A stretch of 24,748 bases of DNA from Treponema sp. (GCA_031283505.1 JAITBO010000155.1:1-24748), one strand, 5' to 3'; shown: positions 1 through 8,539, numbered from the stretch's first letter. The notes: generated by a model from the sequence alone, not told the origin. Made by a program: numbers and translations.

Positions 1-1
1 T

Positions 2-1135
2 TCGGTCGTCCGGGAAGACCTGTTCAGCCTTGACATAGGACGCCTGGAAGATCAAATCGATCTCTTCAACCTCGAAGGCGACAGAAGCGTGCAGAAAACT
101 TCCCTCGCCATGCGGGACGGGTTGTTTTACATCTCCAACGGGAACAGCGGAAAAATCGTCCGGTATACTTCCTATGGGGACCTGCTGTTCATGATTTACA
201 ATGAGGAGACGAATCCGCCGCCCCTTTCCCTGAAACCCCTGGGCGAACACGACGGAGTGGTGACCCGCTGGGCCCTGACCTATCCCCTCCACAGCCCCGG
301 CGCCATAGCGGTGGACTCCCGGAAACACATCTACGCCGAAGACCGGTTCCCCTATGAACGCCACGGCTTTGATACGGAAACCAAGGCCCTCCTGGACAGT
401 GTTATCCTCCATTTTGACGCTGACGGCAGGTTTGTGGAATACCTGGGTCAGGAAGGGGTAGGGGGGACCCCCTTTCCCCGGATCAGCGGCATCTTTACCG
501 GCATCCGGGACGAACTCGCCGTGATATGCCGCCTACCCCAGGGCTGGAGCATCTATTGGTTCGACGGCGAAGGAGTGCCCCTCTATCAGATACCCCTGCC
601 CGATAAAACCCTGCCCATACCCCGCGACCGGTCCGGGGTATTCCCCTCGGTGGACGCCATCATAGCCGCCCCCGATACCCGGCGGTTGTTCATAAAGGTG
701 GACTACTACCGGGCCACCTACGACGAATCCACCAACACCCGCTCCGGTAACGAAGGTGACGGCTCGGTCATCTGGATCATGAACGTGGAAGACGGCTCTT
801 ACGCCGGCGCCATAGAAGTTCCCTTCTTCGAGTACGCCGTTACCGTAAACAACCGTCATACCACCGAGAACCTTCTCTATTCCATGCTGGGAGTCATCAG
901 GGACAACCGGGTGTTCCTCTCCTTTCCCGTGGAAGGCGGCTATTCCATCCTCATCCTTGCCGCCGATTCCCGGGAACAGCGCCGGGGTTTCATCAGGGTT
1001 GACGACGAGGAACTCATGTTCAACACCTTTTATCTGTCCGAAGACGGCATACTTTCGGGGCTTCTGGCAACCAACTGGGAGGCAAAACTGGTGTGGTGGC
1101 GGACCGACCGCCTGGCCGGGGAACTTGCGCCTTAA
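2..1135 (+). CDS. Beta-propeller-like (NHL-type) protein, 5' end outside the window
   Basis: The reading frame is open from base 2 with no stop, so the gene begins before the window; the GTG at 89 is an internal codon, not a convincing start. The visible 377 residues contain repeating units of the type seen in NHL/6-bladed propellers: SPGAIAVDSRKHIYAED, VILHFDADGRFVEYLGQEG and IYWFDGEGVPLYQIPLPD each end a blade-like strand with a G/D turn. Spirochaetes carry a conserved lipoprotein family of this build (often labelled LIC_12708), and this is a plausible member, but the signal peptide that would show export is not in the window. It ends about 130 bases before the NAD(P)H-hydrate repair gene. 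The function is unknown. Confidence 0.75.
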   Translation, partial: SVVREDLFSLDIGRLEDQIDLFNLEGDRSVQKTSLAMRDGLFYISNGNSGKIVRYTSYGDLLFMIYNEETNPPPLSLKPLGEHDGVVTRWALTYPLHSPGAIAVDSRKHIYAEDRFPYERHGFDTETKALLDSVILHFDADGRFVEYLGQEGVGGTPFPRISGIFTGIRDELAVICRLPQGWSIYWFDGEGVPLYQIPLPDKTLPIPRDRSGVFPSVDAIIAAPDTRRLFIKVDYYRATYDESTNTRSGNEGDGSVIWIMNVEDGSYAGAIEVPFFEYAVTVNNRHTTENLLYSMLGVIRDNRVFLSFPVEGGYSILILAADSREQRRGFIRVDDEELMFNTFYLSEDGILSGLLATNWEAKLVWWRTDRLAGELAP

Positions 1136-1152
1136 AGAATAGAAGAAGGGAA

Positions 1153-1221
1153 GGGGGAGTCCCCCCCTGCGTCCGGGCCAAGGTCCCGGCCTACCCCCCC
1201 AGCGGGGGGAAATCCCCCCGC
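1153..1221. repeat. G/C-tract inverted repeats in the spacer before nnr
   Basis: The 131-base spacer between two genes is made of runs of five to seven G or C. A perfect 8-bp stem with a 4-base loop (1202-1209 with 1214-1221, GCGGGGGG/CCCCCCGC) is preceded by GGGGG/CCCCC arms at 1153-1165. The string AACGCCCC occurs twice just after. There is no T-run, so it is not a standard terminator; it could attenuate read-through into the next gene or be a small dispersed element. Confidence 0.5.
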
Positions 1222-1266
1222 AACGCCCCTGGGCCTGGCGACGCAACGCCCCCCTCAAGGAGTAGT

Positions 1267-2859
1267 ATGATGAAATTGATCTCCTCCGAAACCTCCCGCG
1301 CCCTGGACGCCGAAGCTTCCGCTTCCTGGGGTCTTGATCCCTTTGCCCTGGTGGAAGCAGCGGGCCGTGCCTGCGCCAGGGTCTTTGCCGGAGCCTTCCC
1401 CGCCTTTTTCGCCGGCCCAAGACCCCCCGCCATAACCGTGGCCGCCGGTTCCGGTAACAACGCCGCCGACGCCATGGTCATGCTCCGCGCCCTCATCCTG
1501 GAAGGCGCCGCCTCCGCCGGGACCTCCCGGCTCCTCATAAACCGCCTCCCTGCCGCCGGTGAGCGGAACCCCCGGTCCGAAGCCTTCCGCGCCCTGGCGG
1601 CCATGGGAGTTCCTGTCCGGGTCCCGGAGGACCCGGACACCCTGACCGGCCTTCTTTCCGGCGAGGATATACTCATAGACGGAATCGCCGGTACGGGTCT
1701 GGAAGGCCCCCTGAGAGGCGCCGCCCTCGCCATGGTTCAGGCCGCCAATAGCCTGCGGGACCTTTCTTCCCGGCGGGGCCCCTTCGTCCTTGCCATAGAC
1801 ATCCCTTCGGGGAATTCCGACGCCTGGGAACCGGGTATGCCCATCCTGGAAGCCGATGCGACATTGGGGATAGAACCCCTTAAGCTTGCCCTCTACAAAC
1901 CCGCCGCCCGGCGCTTTGCCGGGACCATCCTGCCCGTGGGAGGCGTCTTTCCCGCCCCGCTGGTAGACCGCTTCGAAGGGGCGGAACGCCTCTGTTGGGA
2001 AAGCGCCTGTAAACGGATCCCCCCGGTCTGCCCGGAAGCCCACAAATACGAGCGGGGCGTCGTCGAGATCCGGGCCGGTTCCCCCGGCAGCGCAGGGGCC
2101 GCGCGCATCGCCGCCAGAGGCGCCCAGGCCGCCGGCGCGGGAATCGTCCGCCTCCTTGTGGACGAGGAACTTTACCCCATCCTGGCCCCGGCAGCCGGAG
2201 GCGTCATGATCGCCATGAACGAAAGCCCGGCGGATGATCCAGAGCGATTCAAACCCGACGCGATACTCCTGGGCCCCGGCTGGGGGAGGGGGGCGGACAG
2301 GGAACGGCTTCTGGTGGCGGCCCTGGAATGTGAAAGGGAGGGGACCCCCCTCATCCTGGACGCCGACGCCATCGCCCTGGTCCGGGGCCGCGTGTTCCAC
2401 GGCAAGGCCCTTCTGACCCCCCATCCCGGGGAATTCGCCACCTTTACCGGCCTGCCCAAAGAGGGGCTTCTTGCGGACCCCGTTCCCGTCCTTTGGGAAA
2501 CCGCCCGGCAAATCCGGGGAACCATCCTGTTTAAGGGCCATGTTCTTTACATCGCCTCTCCGGACGGACGGCTGGGCGTTCTGGACGGCAGGATCCCCGT
2601 CCTGGCCTCAGGCGGAAGCGGGGACCTGCTGGCGGGCTTCTGCGTAGCCCTGGCCGCCCGCATGGAACGGGCCGGCTTTTTCGACGGGTACGACTGCGCC
2701 TGTGCTGCCGCAAGCCTCCTTATAGCCGCCGCTTCCGCCCCGGAAAACGCCCGCCGCTTCTTTGATCCCCCGGACCTTGCGGACACCGCCGCTTCCTTGG
2801 CGGGCGAGGCGTGGCTCTGGAATCACGGCACTATTCAAAATGCGGGTAAAGGCGTTTAA
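1267..2859 (+). CDS. nnr: Bifunctional NAD(P)H-hydrate epimerase / ADP-dependent NAD(P)H-hydrate dehydratase
   Basis: This enzyme repairs hydrated NAD(P)H: the N-terminal half interconverts the R and S hydrates and the C-terminal half dehydrates the S form using ADP. Residues 1-235 or so are the YjeF_N epimerase, with GSGNNAADA (61-69; the family norm is GNNGGDG), DGIAGTGL and AIDIPSG. From about residue 255 comes the ribokinase-like dehydratase domain, with HKYERG, LLGPGWGRG, LDADAIAL, TPHPGEF and the catalytic-loop motif ASGGSGDLLAG. Total length of 530 residues is normal for the fused form. AAGGAG at 1257-1262 precedes tandem ATGs at 1267 and 1270; the second has the better 7-base spacing, so either may be used. 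The frame is open well upstream, but nothing there resembles the family. Confidence 0.93.
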   Translation: MMKLISSETSRALDAEASASWGLDPFALVEAAGRACARVFAGAFPAFFAGPRPPAITVAAGSGNNAADAMVMLRALILEGAASAGTSRLLINRLPAAGERNPRSEAFRALAAMGVPVRVPEDPDTLTGLLSGEDILIDGIAGTGLEGPLRGAALAMVQAANSLRDLSSRRGPFVLAIDIPSGNSDAWEPGMPILEADATLGIEPLKLALYKPAARRFAGTILPVGGVFPAPLVDRFEGAERLCWESACKRIPPVCPEAHKYERGVVEIRAGSPGSAGAARIAARGAQAAGAGIVRLLVDEELYPILAPAAGGVMIAMNESPADDPERFKPDAILLGPGWGRGADRERLLVAALECEREGTPLILDADAIALVRGRVFHGKALLTPHPGEFATFTGLPKEGLLADPVPVLWETARQIRGTILFKGHVLYIASPDGRLGVLDGRIPVLASGGSGDLLAGFCVALAARMERAGFFDGYDCACAAASLLIAAASAPENARRFFDPPDLADTAASLAGEAWLWNHGTIQNAGKGV

Positions 2860-3003
2860 ATTTTATGCGGGCATCAGCGATTGTAAACCGCCAGTTGATT
2901 TTACACATTTCTTTATTCCGTCTCCGATCCCACGCCGTCGTTTTTTTCCTCATCCGCTCTGTGCCCCCGCATCTTCGGCGGCAATCCGTACTTGTTAATT
3001 AGA

Positions 3004-3120
3004 GTCTGTCCATAATGTAGACACATTATGGACAGACCACCTTGAAATCCGCATTTTCGCAGCTTTTAGGCGAGAAAATGCAAGGTCTGTCCGCAAAGTA
3101 ACCGGCTTTGTGGACAGACA
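3004..3120. repeat. Cluster of GTCTGTCC hairpins
   Basis: A perfect 15-bp stem with a 4-base loop lies at 3004-3018 and 3023-3037 (GTCTGTCCATAATGT and its complement). A second, nearly perfect 14-bp stem starting again with GTCTGTCC lies at about 3087-3120, pairing GTCTGTCCGCAAAG with CTTTGTGGACAGAC. Between them GCATTTTCGC and GCGAGAAAATGC form an imperfect stem. The shared outer octamer in two separate hairpins suggests a compound mobile or REP-like element rather than a terminator. Confidence 0.65.
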
Positions 3121-3160
3121 CTAATTACTCATGTTACGCAGGAAGGATAATATGAACCAC

Positions 3161-3249
3161 TAACCACACGAACAACACGAACTTTTGAGGTTAAATCCAT
3201 AGTTTATTCGTGAAGTTGCGGACCACCGGTCCGATGAGGTTCGTGGTTA
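3161..3249. repeat. AACCAC...GTGGTTA inverted repeat element
   Basis: TAACCACACGAAC (3161-3173) is matched in inverse orientation by GTTCGTGGTTA (3239-3249), with ACACGAAC repeated directly next to the left arm. A related AACCACAAATTATACGAA string occurs at about 13223, so the sequence is probably a dispersed intergenic motif. No coding or promoter role is visible. Confidence 0.4.
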
Positions 3250-3329
3250 AATTTCTTCAATTTTGGCTCCGCTGTGTTTTGTTATTGCAAGAGGAGAAAC
3301 AAAACCGCGCTGTCCGCCAGGATTTTTTT

Positions 3330-4682
3330 TCAGGGAGTTTTGGGCGGTAAAGGAACAGAGTTCAACAGCTTGTTCAGAGCATCCAGCGGATCTTCATACT
3401 GCTCCAAATGGAAAGTTAGTTCATACCCTTTATCCGAAACGACACGTATGATCTTTCCTATACAATCGAGGACTGGCCGGGAACCGATTTCCGGGAAATA
3501 CTGTGGTTTTTTCGGTATAAACGTACATTGGCTGCCGTCAAATTGAATGTCCCCGATGTGCGCCGATACAGGAGCCAGAAAAATGAAGTAGTCGTCCAAT
3601 TTGCCGCCGCCGATAGTATAAACATCTCCGGCTTTGAGGGAGTGAAAATTCCTTCTGCCTATGTTTGTATTCTGATCATCTACAACCAGGGTAACCAGCA
3701 GAGTCCTTTTGGCCGTAGCCTCTTCGCCGTCCTTTTCATTCCCGCCAGAAAGAAGCGCCGCCAGGGGCAGGATTTTTTCATGTTGCCGGCCTGTGTCATA
3801 GTCCGCCGGGGAACTCGTATCCTGATCTTTTTGAATACCCCCCGCCGCTTCTTCCCCGGAATCTTTTCCAGCCACATACACCATGGTTTTATTCGGAGAA
3901 TTCTTGAGCTTCCTGGTTATAAAGAAAATGATAAAGCCCGAAATTAAAAGGAGGATCGCTCCCAGGCATATAAGCAAAGGAAGATAATTAGACCGTTGTT
4001 CCGTCTGAATGGGAAGCTCCGGCTGCTCCGGTTCTTCCGGCTGTTGCCTTGCGGGTTGCTCCGGCTGCGGTTCTTTCGGCTGTTGCACCGGGACGGGCGG
4101 TGCCGGCGGGTTCTTTTCCTGAACCGGGCCGCCGTCCGCCGCGCTTCCGGCGGAGGGGAAGGTTATCAAATGGAAGTCCGTTCCGTTCCTGCGGAGACGG
4201 TCAGCGGTTTCACTGACGAGGGTCTCCAGCGCCCCGGAATCCAGGACCTTAGCGGAGGTCCCCGGTTTGGGATTCTGATTCCCGTCGGTGATGAATACCA
4301 CTTTCTTAGGCCGGGACGAGGGGAGATGGAGGGTATAGCGTTCCGTATAGGCCAGGGCTTCGGCAATGTCCGTATAGGGGTCAAGGGGTAGCATGAGAAA
4401 CAAACGGCCCAGGATGGTTTCCACATCGCCGACCCCCTCTATTCTGCGGGAAATTTCGGAATGGGGGGAACCGGAAAAAGAAATGAGGTGAAAGGTATCG
4501 CCTTTTTTTAAGAATTCTTTCAGGAAAGGGCCGGAGATATAATCAGTTACTTCCCGGTAAGAACCGCTCATACTGGAAGATGTATCCAGCGCCAAAATGA
4601 GATCGATCGGCTCCGGCGTCTGGCCGGAAACAAAAAACACAATCCCAAGGAATAACAACAAAGGGGTTATGACTTTTTTCAT
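3330..4682 (-). CDS. Von Willebrand A domain protein with one membrane helix and FHA-like C-terminus
   Basis: The protein starts with a signal peptide (MKKVITPLLLFLGIVFFVSG) followed by a VWA domain at about 25-175. Its metal-ion-dependent adhesion site is intact: DTSSSM at 33-38, a threonine in DPYTDI near 104 and ITDG at 131-134. Residues 183-228 are a Pro/Gln/Glu-rich linker, and 233-256 are a single membrane helix followed by basic residues. The part after about 325 (SLKAGDVYTIGGGK...ISAHIGDIQF type spacing) resembles a forkhead-associated fold, though its phosphothreonine-binding residues are not obvious. So an exported VWA sensor or adhesion domain would face the periplasm and a possible FHA domain the cytoplasm. 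The ligand is unknown. It has its own promoter, so it need not depend on the upstream greA gene. Confidence 0.85.
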   Translation of the reverse strand: MKKVITPLLLFLGIVFFVSGQTPEPIDLILALDTSSSMSGSYREVTDYISGPFLKEFLKKGDTFHLISFSGSPHSEISRRIEGVGDVETILGRLFLMLPLDPYTDIAEALAYTERYTLHLPSSRPKKVVFITDGNQNPKPGTSAKVLDSGALETLVSETADRLRRNGTDFHLITFPSAGSAADGGPVQEKNPPAPPVPVQQPKEPQPEQPARQQPEEPEQPELPIQTEQRSNYLPLLICLGAILLLISGFIIFFITRKLKNSPNKTMVYVAGKDSGEEAAGGIQKDQDTSSPADYDTGRQHEKILPLAALLSGGNEKDGEEATAKRTLLVTLVVDDQNTNIGRRNFHSLKAGDVYTIGGGKLDDYFIFLAPVSAHIGDIQFDGSQCTFIPKKPQYFPEIGSRPVLDCIGKIIRVVSDKGYELTFHLEQYEDPLDALNKLLNSVPLPPKTP

Positions 4683-4699
4683 AAAAACCTGTTCATTAA

Positions 4700-4728
4700 A
4701 TTATATATAAATTGATGTCCTGCTTCAA
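4700..4728 (-). promoter_or_regulatory. Sigma70-type promoter of the VWA gene
   Basis: On the minus strand TTGAAG (4723-4728) is followed after exactly 17 bases by a perfect TATAAT (4700-4705). The start codon at 4682 is about 18 bases past the -10, leaving a very short leader of roughly 11 bases. The spacing and -10 quality make this a strong candidate. Confidence 0.75.
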
Positions 4729-4729
4729 G

Positions 4730-4765
4730 GAAAGGGTTCCAAAATATTCGTTTTGGAACCCTTTC
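4730..4765 (-). terminator. 15-bp inverted repeat after greA, possible terminator
   Basis: GAAAGGGTTCCAAAA (4730-4744) pairs perfectly with 4751-4765 across a 6-base loop and begins 5 bases after the greA stop codon. The position suits transcription termination of greA, but neither strand has a T-run after the stem. The arm contains GTTCCAAAA, the core of the dispersed repeat at 13142-13200, so it may also be a copy of that family used as a terminator. Confidence 0.5.
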
Positions 4766-4770
4766 GGGCG

Positions 4771-7467
4771 TTAAAAATTTACAGCGGCTATGCTGCGGAC
4801 TATATAGGAAACCCTCTCCTCGTTATTGATCGAAAACTCAAATTTTTCACCTTTCTTTTTGTTCAAAACGGCGCCTCCAAAAGGAGACTGATAAGAAATA
4901 ATCTGGTTTTTCGGATCCGATTCCCAAGGTCCCAGGATGGTATAGGCTTCCTCTTTACCGGATACGGTGTTTTCCAGGACCACCTTAGTCCCAAAGGAAA
5001 CCCGGCTGGTGTTGACTGAGGAGGGATCGAAAAGCTGCGCCCGTTCAATCTCATCTTTCAGTTTGGCAACCGCCGAATTGAGGAGTTCCTGCTTTTCTTT
5101 GGCCGCCTTGTATTCCGCGTTCTCCCGCAGGTCGCCCAGGGACAGGGCAAAGGCGATTTCCTTGGAGTTCGCCGGGACCTCGTCCTCCATGATGTGAGCG
5201 AGCTGACGCTGTTTTTCTTCGTACATCGCCCTGGTGACCATGATCCCCCGGGTGACGACCATTTTTTCCGTATCACCGAAGAACTTGAAGTCAGGATGCT
5301 TGTCAAGGATCCGGCTGCGGAGTTTCAGTTTATCCGCCGGGTCAAGGTCCTTGACATCTTCAATAAAGGTGAAGATGCGCAGGATAGTATCTATGTCGGC
5401 GGTATTGATAAAGGTATCCAGAATTCCTTCTTTAAAAAGGATAGTATAAACCTGCTTATTGATCTTCCGGTTTTCGGATGTTTCCCGGTGGTTTTCAATC
5501 TCCCGAAAGGTGATATCCAGAATATGAATCAGGGTTATAAGCTGCTTTTCAAACGAAAGGGCGGTCTTTTCAAACCAGCTTTCCCCGGTCAGGTTCTTGT
5601 ATATCCACACCACAGCCCCCCGGTACTCCCGGAAATTTTCAAAACAGTTTTGAACCATGGCGACCAGTTTATCTTCATAACCTTCTTTTTCGAGATTCAC
5701 GATGATGGAATGATTCAAAGCATAGGGGAAAAGCCTGGTGTAGATGTCGGGCCAGGAGGGTTCAAAGAGTTTGATATGATGGAGGAAGTCCTCTTTTAAC
5801 TTTGCGTCTTTCAGGTTCATAAAGATGGCCGGAACATCCTCAACCTCTTCAAAAATATTAAGGAAATTGAGCTGTAGACCCGCGCCCAAATGAGGGTAAT
5901 GTCCCGCCAGGTCCTTTACCAGAAGGTAGGAAGCCACCACCTGTTCGGACGCCTGGCTCCAGGACCGGAGGAAGGCGGTAAAATACGAGAACATCTCGGA
6001 AAAAAATTCCGAGTCCAGATCCGCTTCTTTCCGGGAAACAAAACTTCTCAGCGTCTGAACCCGGTCAAAAAAGGACCGCTGGGCCTTGAATTCGTTGAAG
6101 AGTTTTTCTTCTATGCTGATAGGCCGTTCCCTGACCATATAAAGGTCTATGTTATTGGGGCTGACGCCCATTGAAGGATCGGTTTTGAGTACATCCCTGG
6201 CTTTGGCGCTCCAGGTGGTCCATTCACCGGGAGAAAGTATGGAGGGAACGAGTTCCGCCTTGATGCGTTTGATGTCGCAGGAATTACCGAAACTTTTAAT
6301 CACCGTTTTAAGGGCCCACTCAGGTTCGTTTTTAACCCGCTCGTGAAGCTTTTCCTTTGGCTGGGTAGCCTTGAGGACCCAGATGTGGGTCTTGGACAGG
6401 GTTTGCAGGGCGTTTACCGCCATTTTAAGGGACATGGAATGGCCCCGCTTCTTCGCAAAGTCTATGACAATCTCGTCTCCCTCGACATTGACGATACGGC
6501 CGACCCCCCAGGTCCGGTGGCAGACAAAATTTCCCTTGTCAAAGGCGATGTGCTTTTCAAAATCCTGGATGGCTTCGTGGATATTCCGGGGGCCGGTGGA
6601 AAGGCTGGAAATTTTAATGTATTTATCAAGCTGGCTATGACCGGCGTACTTTTTCCTGAAGCAATCGGTGATTTCTTTCCGGGCCTTGCTGTGGCTGTCC
6701 TTTTCGTTGTAATCCAAAATGATCTTGAGGATGCTGATGGCAGTATCAACATCCTCCCGCTTCTTGCAGGAGGCGTATACATCCTCCAGGAGAACTACCG
6801 CCTTTTCCTCGCTGATGTTCTTGGAAATCTTCTTTTGCACATGGAGGAAAAAATCAATGTCTTCGGGACAGTATTCCAGCAGTTTGGCCCAGATTTCCCG
6901 TATATTGGTGAAAAGCTGTTTGTTGATATACCGGTGGAGGGCTTTTTTGTAATAATCTACCGCCGTTTCTATCTCGGGGATCTTTTCATAGTGTTCCGCC
7001 AGGGATTTGGCCAGATCCGCTTCTTCATAGTCCACCTTAACCAGCCGCTCCCATATCCCAAAGAGGGCGTCTTCCTCATTGTCGTTTTTATAGCACTCCG
7101 CCAGGGTCCTGAGGGCAAATTTGGATTCGCCGTAATCCAGGATACGTTCGCAGAGGTACTTGACTATGGCCCATTTATGGTTATCCACAAAGATACTGAC
7201 CAGGTTGATCAGGGTGGAGTCATCGATCAACTGCCGGGAAAGGGCTATCATGCCCGAAAGATAGAGGGCAATGATACTGTTCTTGGTATGTCCCAGATGT
7301 TCATCGCATATCTTTTTTAGCTCATCATAACTTCGGTCTTCCCTGGCCTCTTTTAAAAGGATATCCAACTCCTTAAATTGGTTGGTTGAATAATTGCTGA
7401 GGGTAGCTCTGGTCCATTTTTCCTCGTTCAGCATTTCCTGTACATTTTTAAGGAGAGCCTCTGCCAT
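4771..7467 (-). CDS. greA: Giant GreA-type transcript cleavage factor with helical-repeat N-terminus
   Basis: The last ~165 of 898 residues are a complete GreA/GreB factor. It has the antiparallel coiled coil with the tip motif GDLRENAEYKAAKEKQ at 778-793, carrying the acidic residues (D779, E782) that in Gre factors hold the catalytic magnesium in the RNA polymerase secondary channel. The C-terminal FKBP-like domain (FGTKVVLEN, YQSPFGGAVLNKKKGEKFEF) follows. Ordinary GreA is about 158 residues. The preceding ~730 residues are alpha-helical and repeat-like (for example AVDYYKKALHRY and FFLHVQKKI), of TPR-like character. Long GreA proteins of this type are known in Treponema. The start is secure: AAGGAG lies 7 bases before the ATG. 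It probably rescues backtracked RNA polymerase, with the N-terminal part recruiting an unknown partner. Confidence 0.9.
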   Translation of the reverse strand: MAEALLKNVQEMLNEEKWTRATLSNYSTNQFKELDILLKEAREDRSYDELKKICDEHLGHTKNSIIALYLSGMIALSRQLIDDSTLINLVSIFVDNHKWAIVKYLCERILDYGESKFALRTLAECYKNDNEEDALFGIWERLVKVDYEEADLAKSLAEHYEKIPEIETAVDYYKKALHRYINKQLFTNIREIWAKLLEYCPEDIDFFLHVQKKISKNISEEKAVVLLEDVYASCKKREDVDTAISILKIILDYNEKDSHSKARKEITDCFRKKYAGHSQLDKYIKISSLSTGPRNIHEAIQDFEKHIAFDKGNFVCHRTWGVGRIVNVEGDEIVIDFAKKRGHSMSLKMAVNALQTLSKTHIWVLKATQPKEKLHERVKNEPEWALKTVIKSFGNSCDIKRIKAELVPSILSPGEWTTWSAKARDVLKTDPSMGVSPNNIDLYMVRERPISIEEKLFNEFKAQRSFFDRVQTLRSFVSRKEADLDSEFFSEMFSYFTAFLRSWSQASEQVVASYLLVKDLAGHYPHLGAGLQLNFLNIFEEVEDVPAIFMNLKDAKLKEDFLHHIKLFEPSWPDIYTRLFPYALNHSIIVNLEKEGYEDKLVAMVQNCFENFREYRGAVVWIYKNLTGESWFEKTALSFEKQLITLIHILDITFREIENHRETSENRKINKQVYTILFKEGILDTFINTADIDTILRIFTFIEDVKDLDPADKLKLRSRILDKHPDFKFFGDTEKMVVTRGIMVTRAMYEEKQRQLAHIMEDEVPANSKEIAFALSLGDLRENAEYKAAKEKQELLNSAVAKLKDEIERAQLFDPSSVNTSRVSFGTKVVLENTVSGKEEAYTILGPWESDPKNQIISYQSPFGGAVLNKKKGEKFEFSINNEERVSYIVRSIAAVNF

Positions 7468-7510
7468 CTCATAACTCCTTGCCCATAGGCACGTAAATCT
7501 TCAAAATATT

Positions 7511-7549
7511 TGAGCCTGTCTCAAAATTTGACATAGTGGAACAGCCTCA
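7511..7549. repeat. Imperfect GAGCCTGTTCCA-type inverted repeat
   Basis: TGAGCCTGTCTCA (7511-7523) pairs at 10 of 13 positions with the inverse of 7537-7549. The right arm includes the stop codon of the upstream minus-strand gene. It resembles the arms of the larger element at 13072-13200 and may be a degenerate copy, or may work as a weak terminator between the two genes. Confidence 0.4.
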
Positions 7550-8494
7550 CCGGATATATTGTTCGTATATCGCCGGATCAATGACCTTGATCTTCAACAT
7601 GGTTTCTTCAATCAATTCGGGAGCTTCCCGGGTATTTTCATATTGATCGATTAACCAGAAATACCGGTTAATAAGCCGGGGTACCAGGATGGACAGGTTG
7701 TCCGGACGACTGCGGATTTCATTTTCCAGGGTGAAGATGGACTGTTTCAACCGTCCGACTTCCACCGGTTTAAGTTCCCGCTTGACCGAAAAAACCCCGT
7801 AAAGACACCCGTAAATCGGTATCCACTCCAAAAGTTCCTGGCCTGTCTTCCCCAACTGCACAACCCTGTCCCTGAGCCGGATGATGAGTTCCGACTCCAT
7901 GGACCTGAGATTTACTCCCTGGGAGTCCACAAAAAACGCTTCCCTGAAAAGGACCTTGGCCGCCCGGGTCTCTTCCAGCAGGGCGTTGACATCCGCCAGT
8001 TCTGAAAGAGTTTCCCCATCATCACGCTTAAAACGGGCCGCCTGCTCCAGGTACTTTATCGCCAGATCGTAATTGCCAACCCCCTTGTAACAGCAGCCTA
8101 CCTGTAATAACAAGCCCGGATCATGCCGGTTAACCCCGTCTCCCAGGACATCTTCAAAAAACCGGAGGGCGGTGGAAAAAACAAAACGCCGTATCGCATA
8201 CATACAGGGTTCATAGCCGCCCTTTACGTCCTTGATGCGATCCAAAAAGCTGTAAAAAGATTTCCACTGGGAAAGGATGTATCCTCCTTTATCATAGGTA
8301 TCCCGAAAATCTTCCAGCCGTTTTATCCGATCCAGCCACCAGGTGACGCATTTCAACGCATAAACCACCTCGGGATGCTCATAATCTATCTTGAGCGCGT
8401 TCTTCAGGATCCGTTGCGCTGAAACCGCATCAGAGGCTTTCAGATTGTCATAGGCTTGCTGAATGAGCCCCGTTATCGACATTTCCGCGTTCAT
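7547..8494 (-). CDS. TPR-like helical-repeat protein, function unknown
   Basis: This 315-residue protein has no signal peptide or membrane helix and should be cytoplasmic. Its repeats are of the TPR type: AYDNLKASDAVSAQRILKNALKIDYEHPEVVYALK near the N-terminus, then DPGLLLQVGCCYKGVGNYDLAIKY and ETLSELADVNALLEETRAAKVLF in the middle. The C-terminal third is helical without a recognisable motif. It lies 79 bases upstream of greA on the same strand, and with TPR-like repeats in both proteins they may share a partner; that is inference. ATG at 8494 is used here; a second in-frame ATG at 8482 is possible, and neither has a strong ribosome site. Confidence 0.8.
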   Translation of the reverse strand: MNAEMSITGLIQQAYDNLKASDAVSAQRILKNALKIDYEHPEVVYALKCVTWWLDRIKRLEDFRDTYDKGGYILSQWKSFYSFLDRIKDVKGGYEPCMYAIRRFVFSTALRFFEDVLGDGVNRHDPGLLLQVGCCYKGVGNYDLAIKYLEQAARFKRDDGETLSELADVNALLEETRAAKVLFREAFFVDSQGVNLRSMESELIIRLRDRVVQLGKTGQELLEWIPIYGCLYGVFSVKRELKPVEVGRLKQSIFTLENEIRSRPDNLSILVPRLINRYFWLIDQYENTREAPELIEETMLKIKVIDPAIYEQYIR

Positions 8495-8539
8495 GACTTG
8501 AATCGTTCTTTACAATCTGATAGAGAATAAGATTTTTGC

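Larger units (their letters stand above)
2860..3329. other. Gene-free spacer of 470 bases holding two repeat elements
   Basis: No frame here gives a protein with recognisable motifs. The stretch separates convergent genes (nnr on plus, the VWA gene on minus). It contains a cluster of GTCTGTCC hairpins (3002-3121) and an inverted repeat built on AACCAC...GAAC (3161-3249), both listed separately. No clear terminator with a T-run was seen. Confidence 0.6.

Noticed and set aside
533..2541. Long open frames on the minus strand across the first two genes
   Set aside because: They are Gly/Arg/Pro-rich with no domain motifs and lie antisense to genes with clear family motifs; high GC content keeps these frames open.
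3004..3426. CRISPR array or tandem repeats
   Set aside because: The repeats are inverted and unequal in spacing; there are no regular direct repeats or spacers anywhere in the window.
6343..7320. 325-codon plus-strand frame inside greA
   Set aside because: It is antisense to the helical-repeat part of greA and has no recognisable motif or ribosome site.
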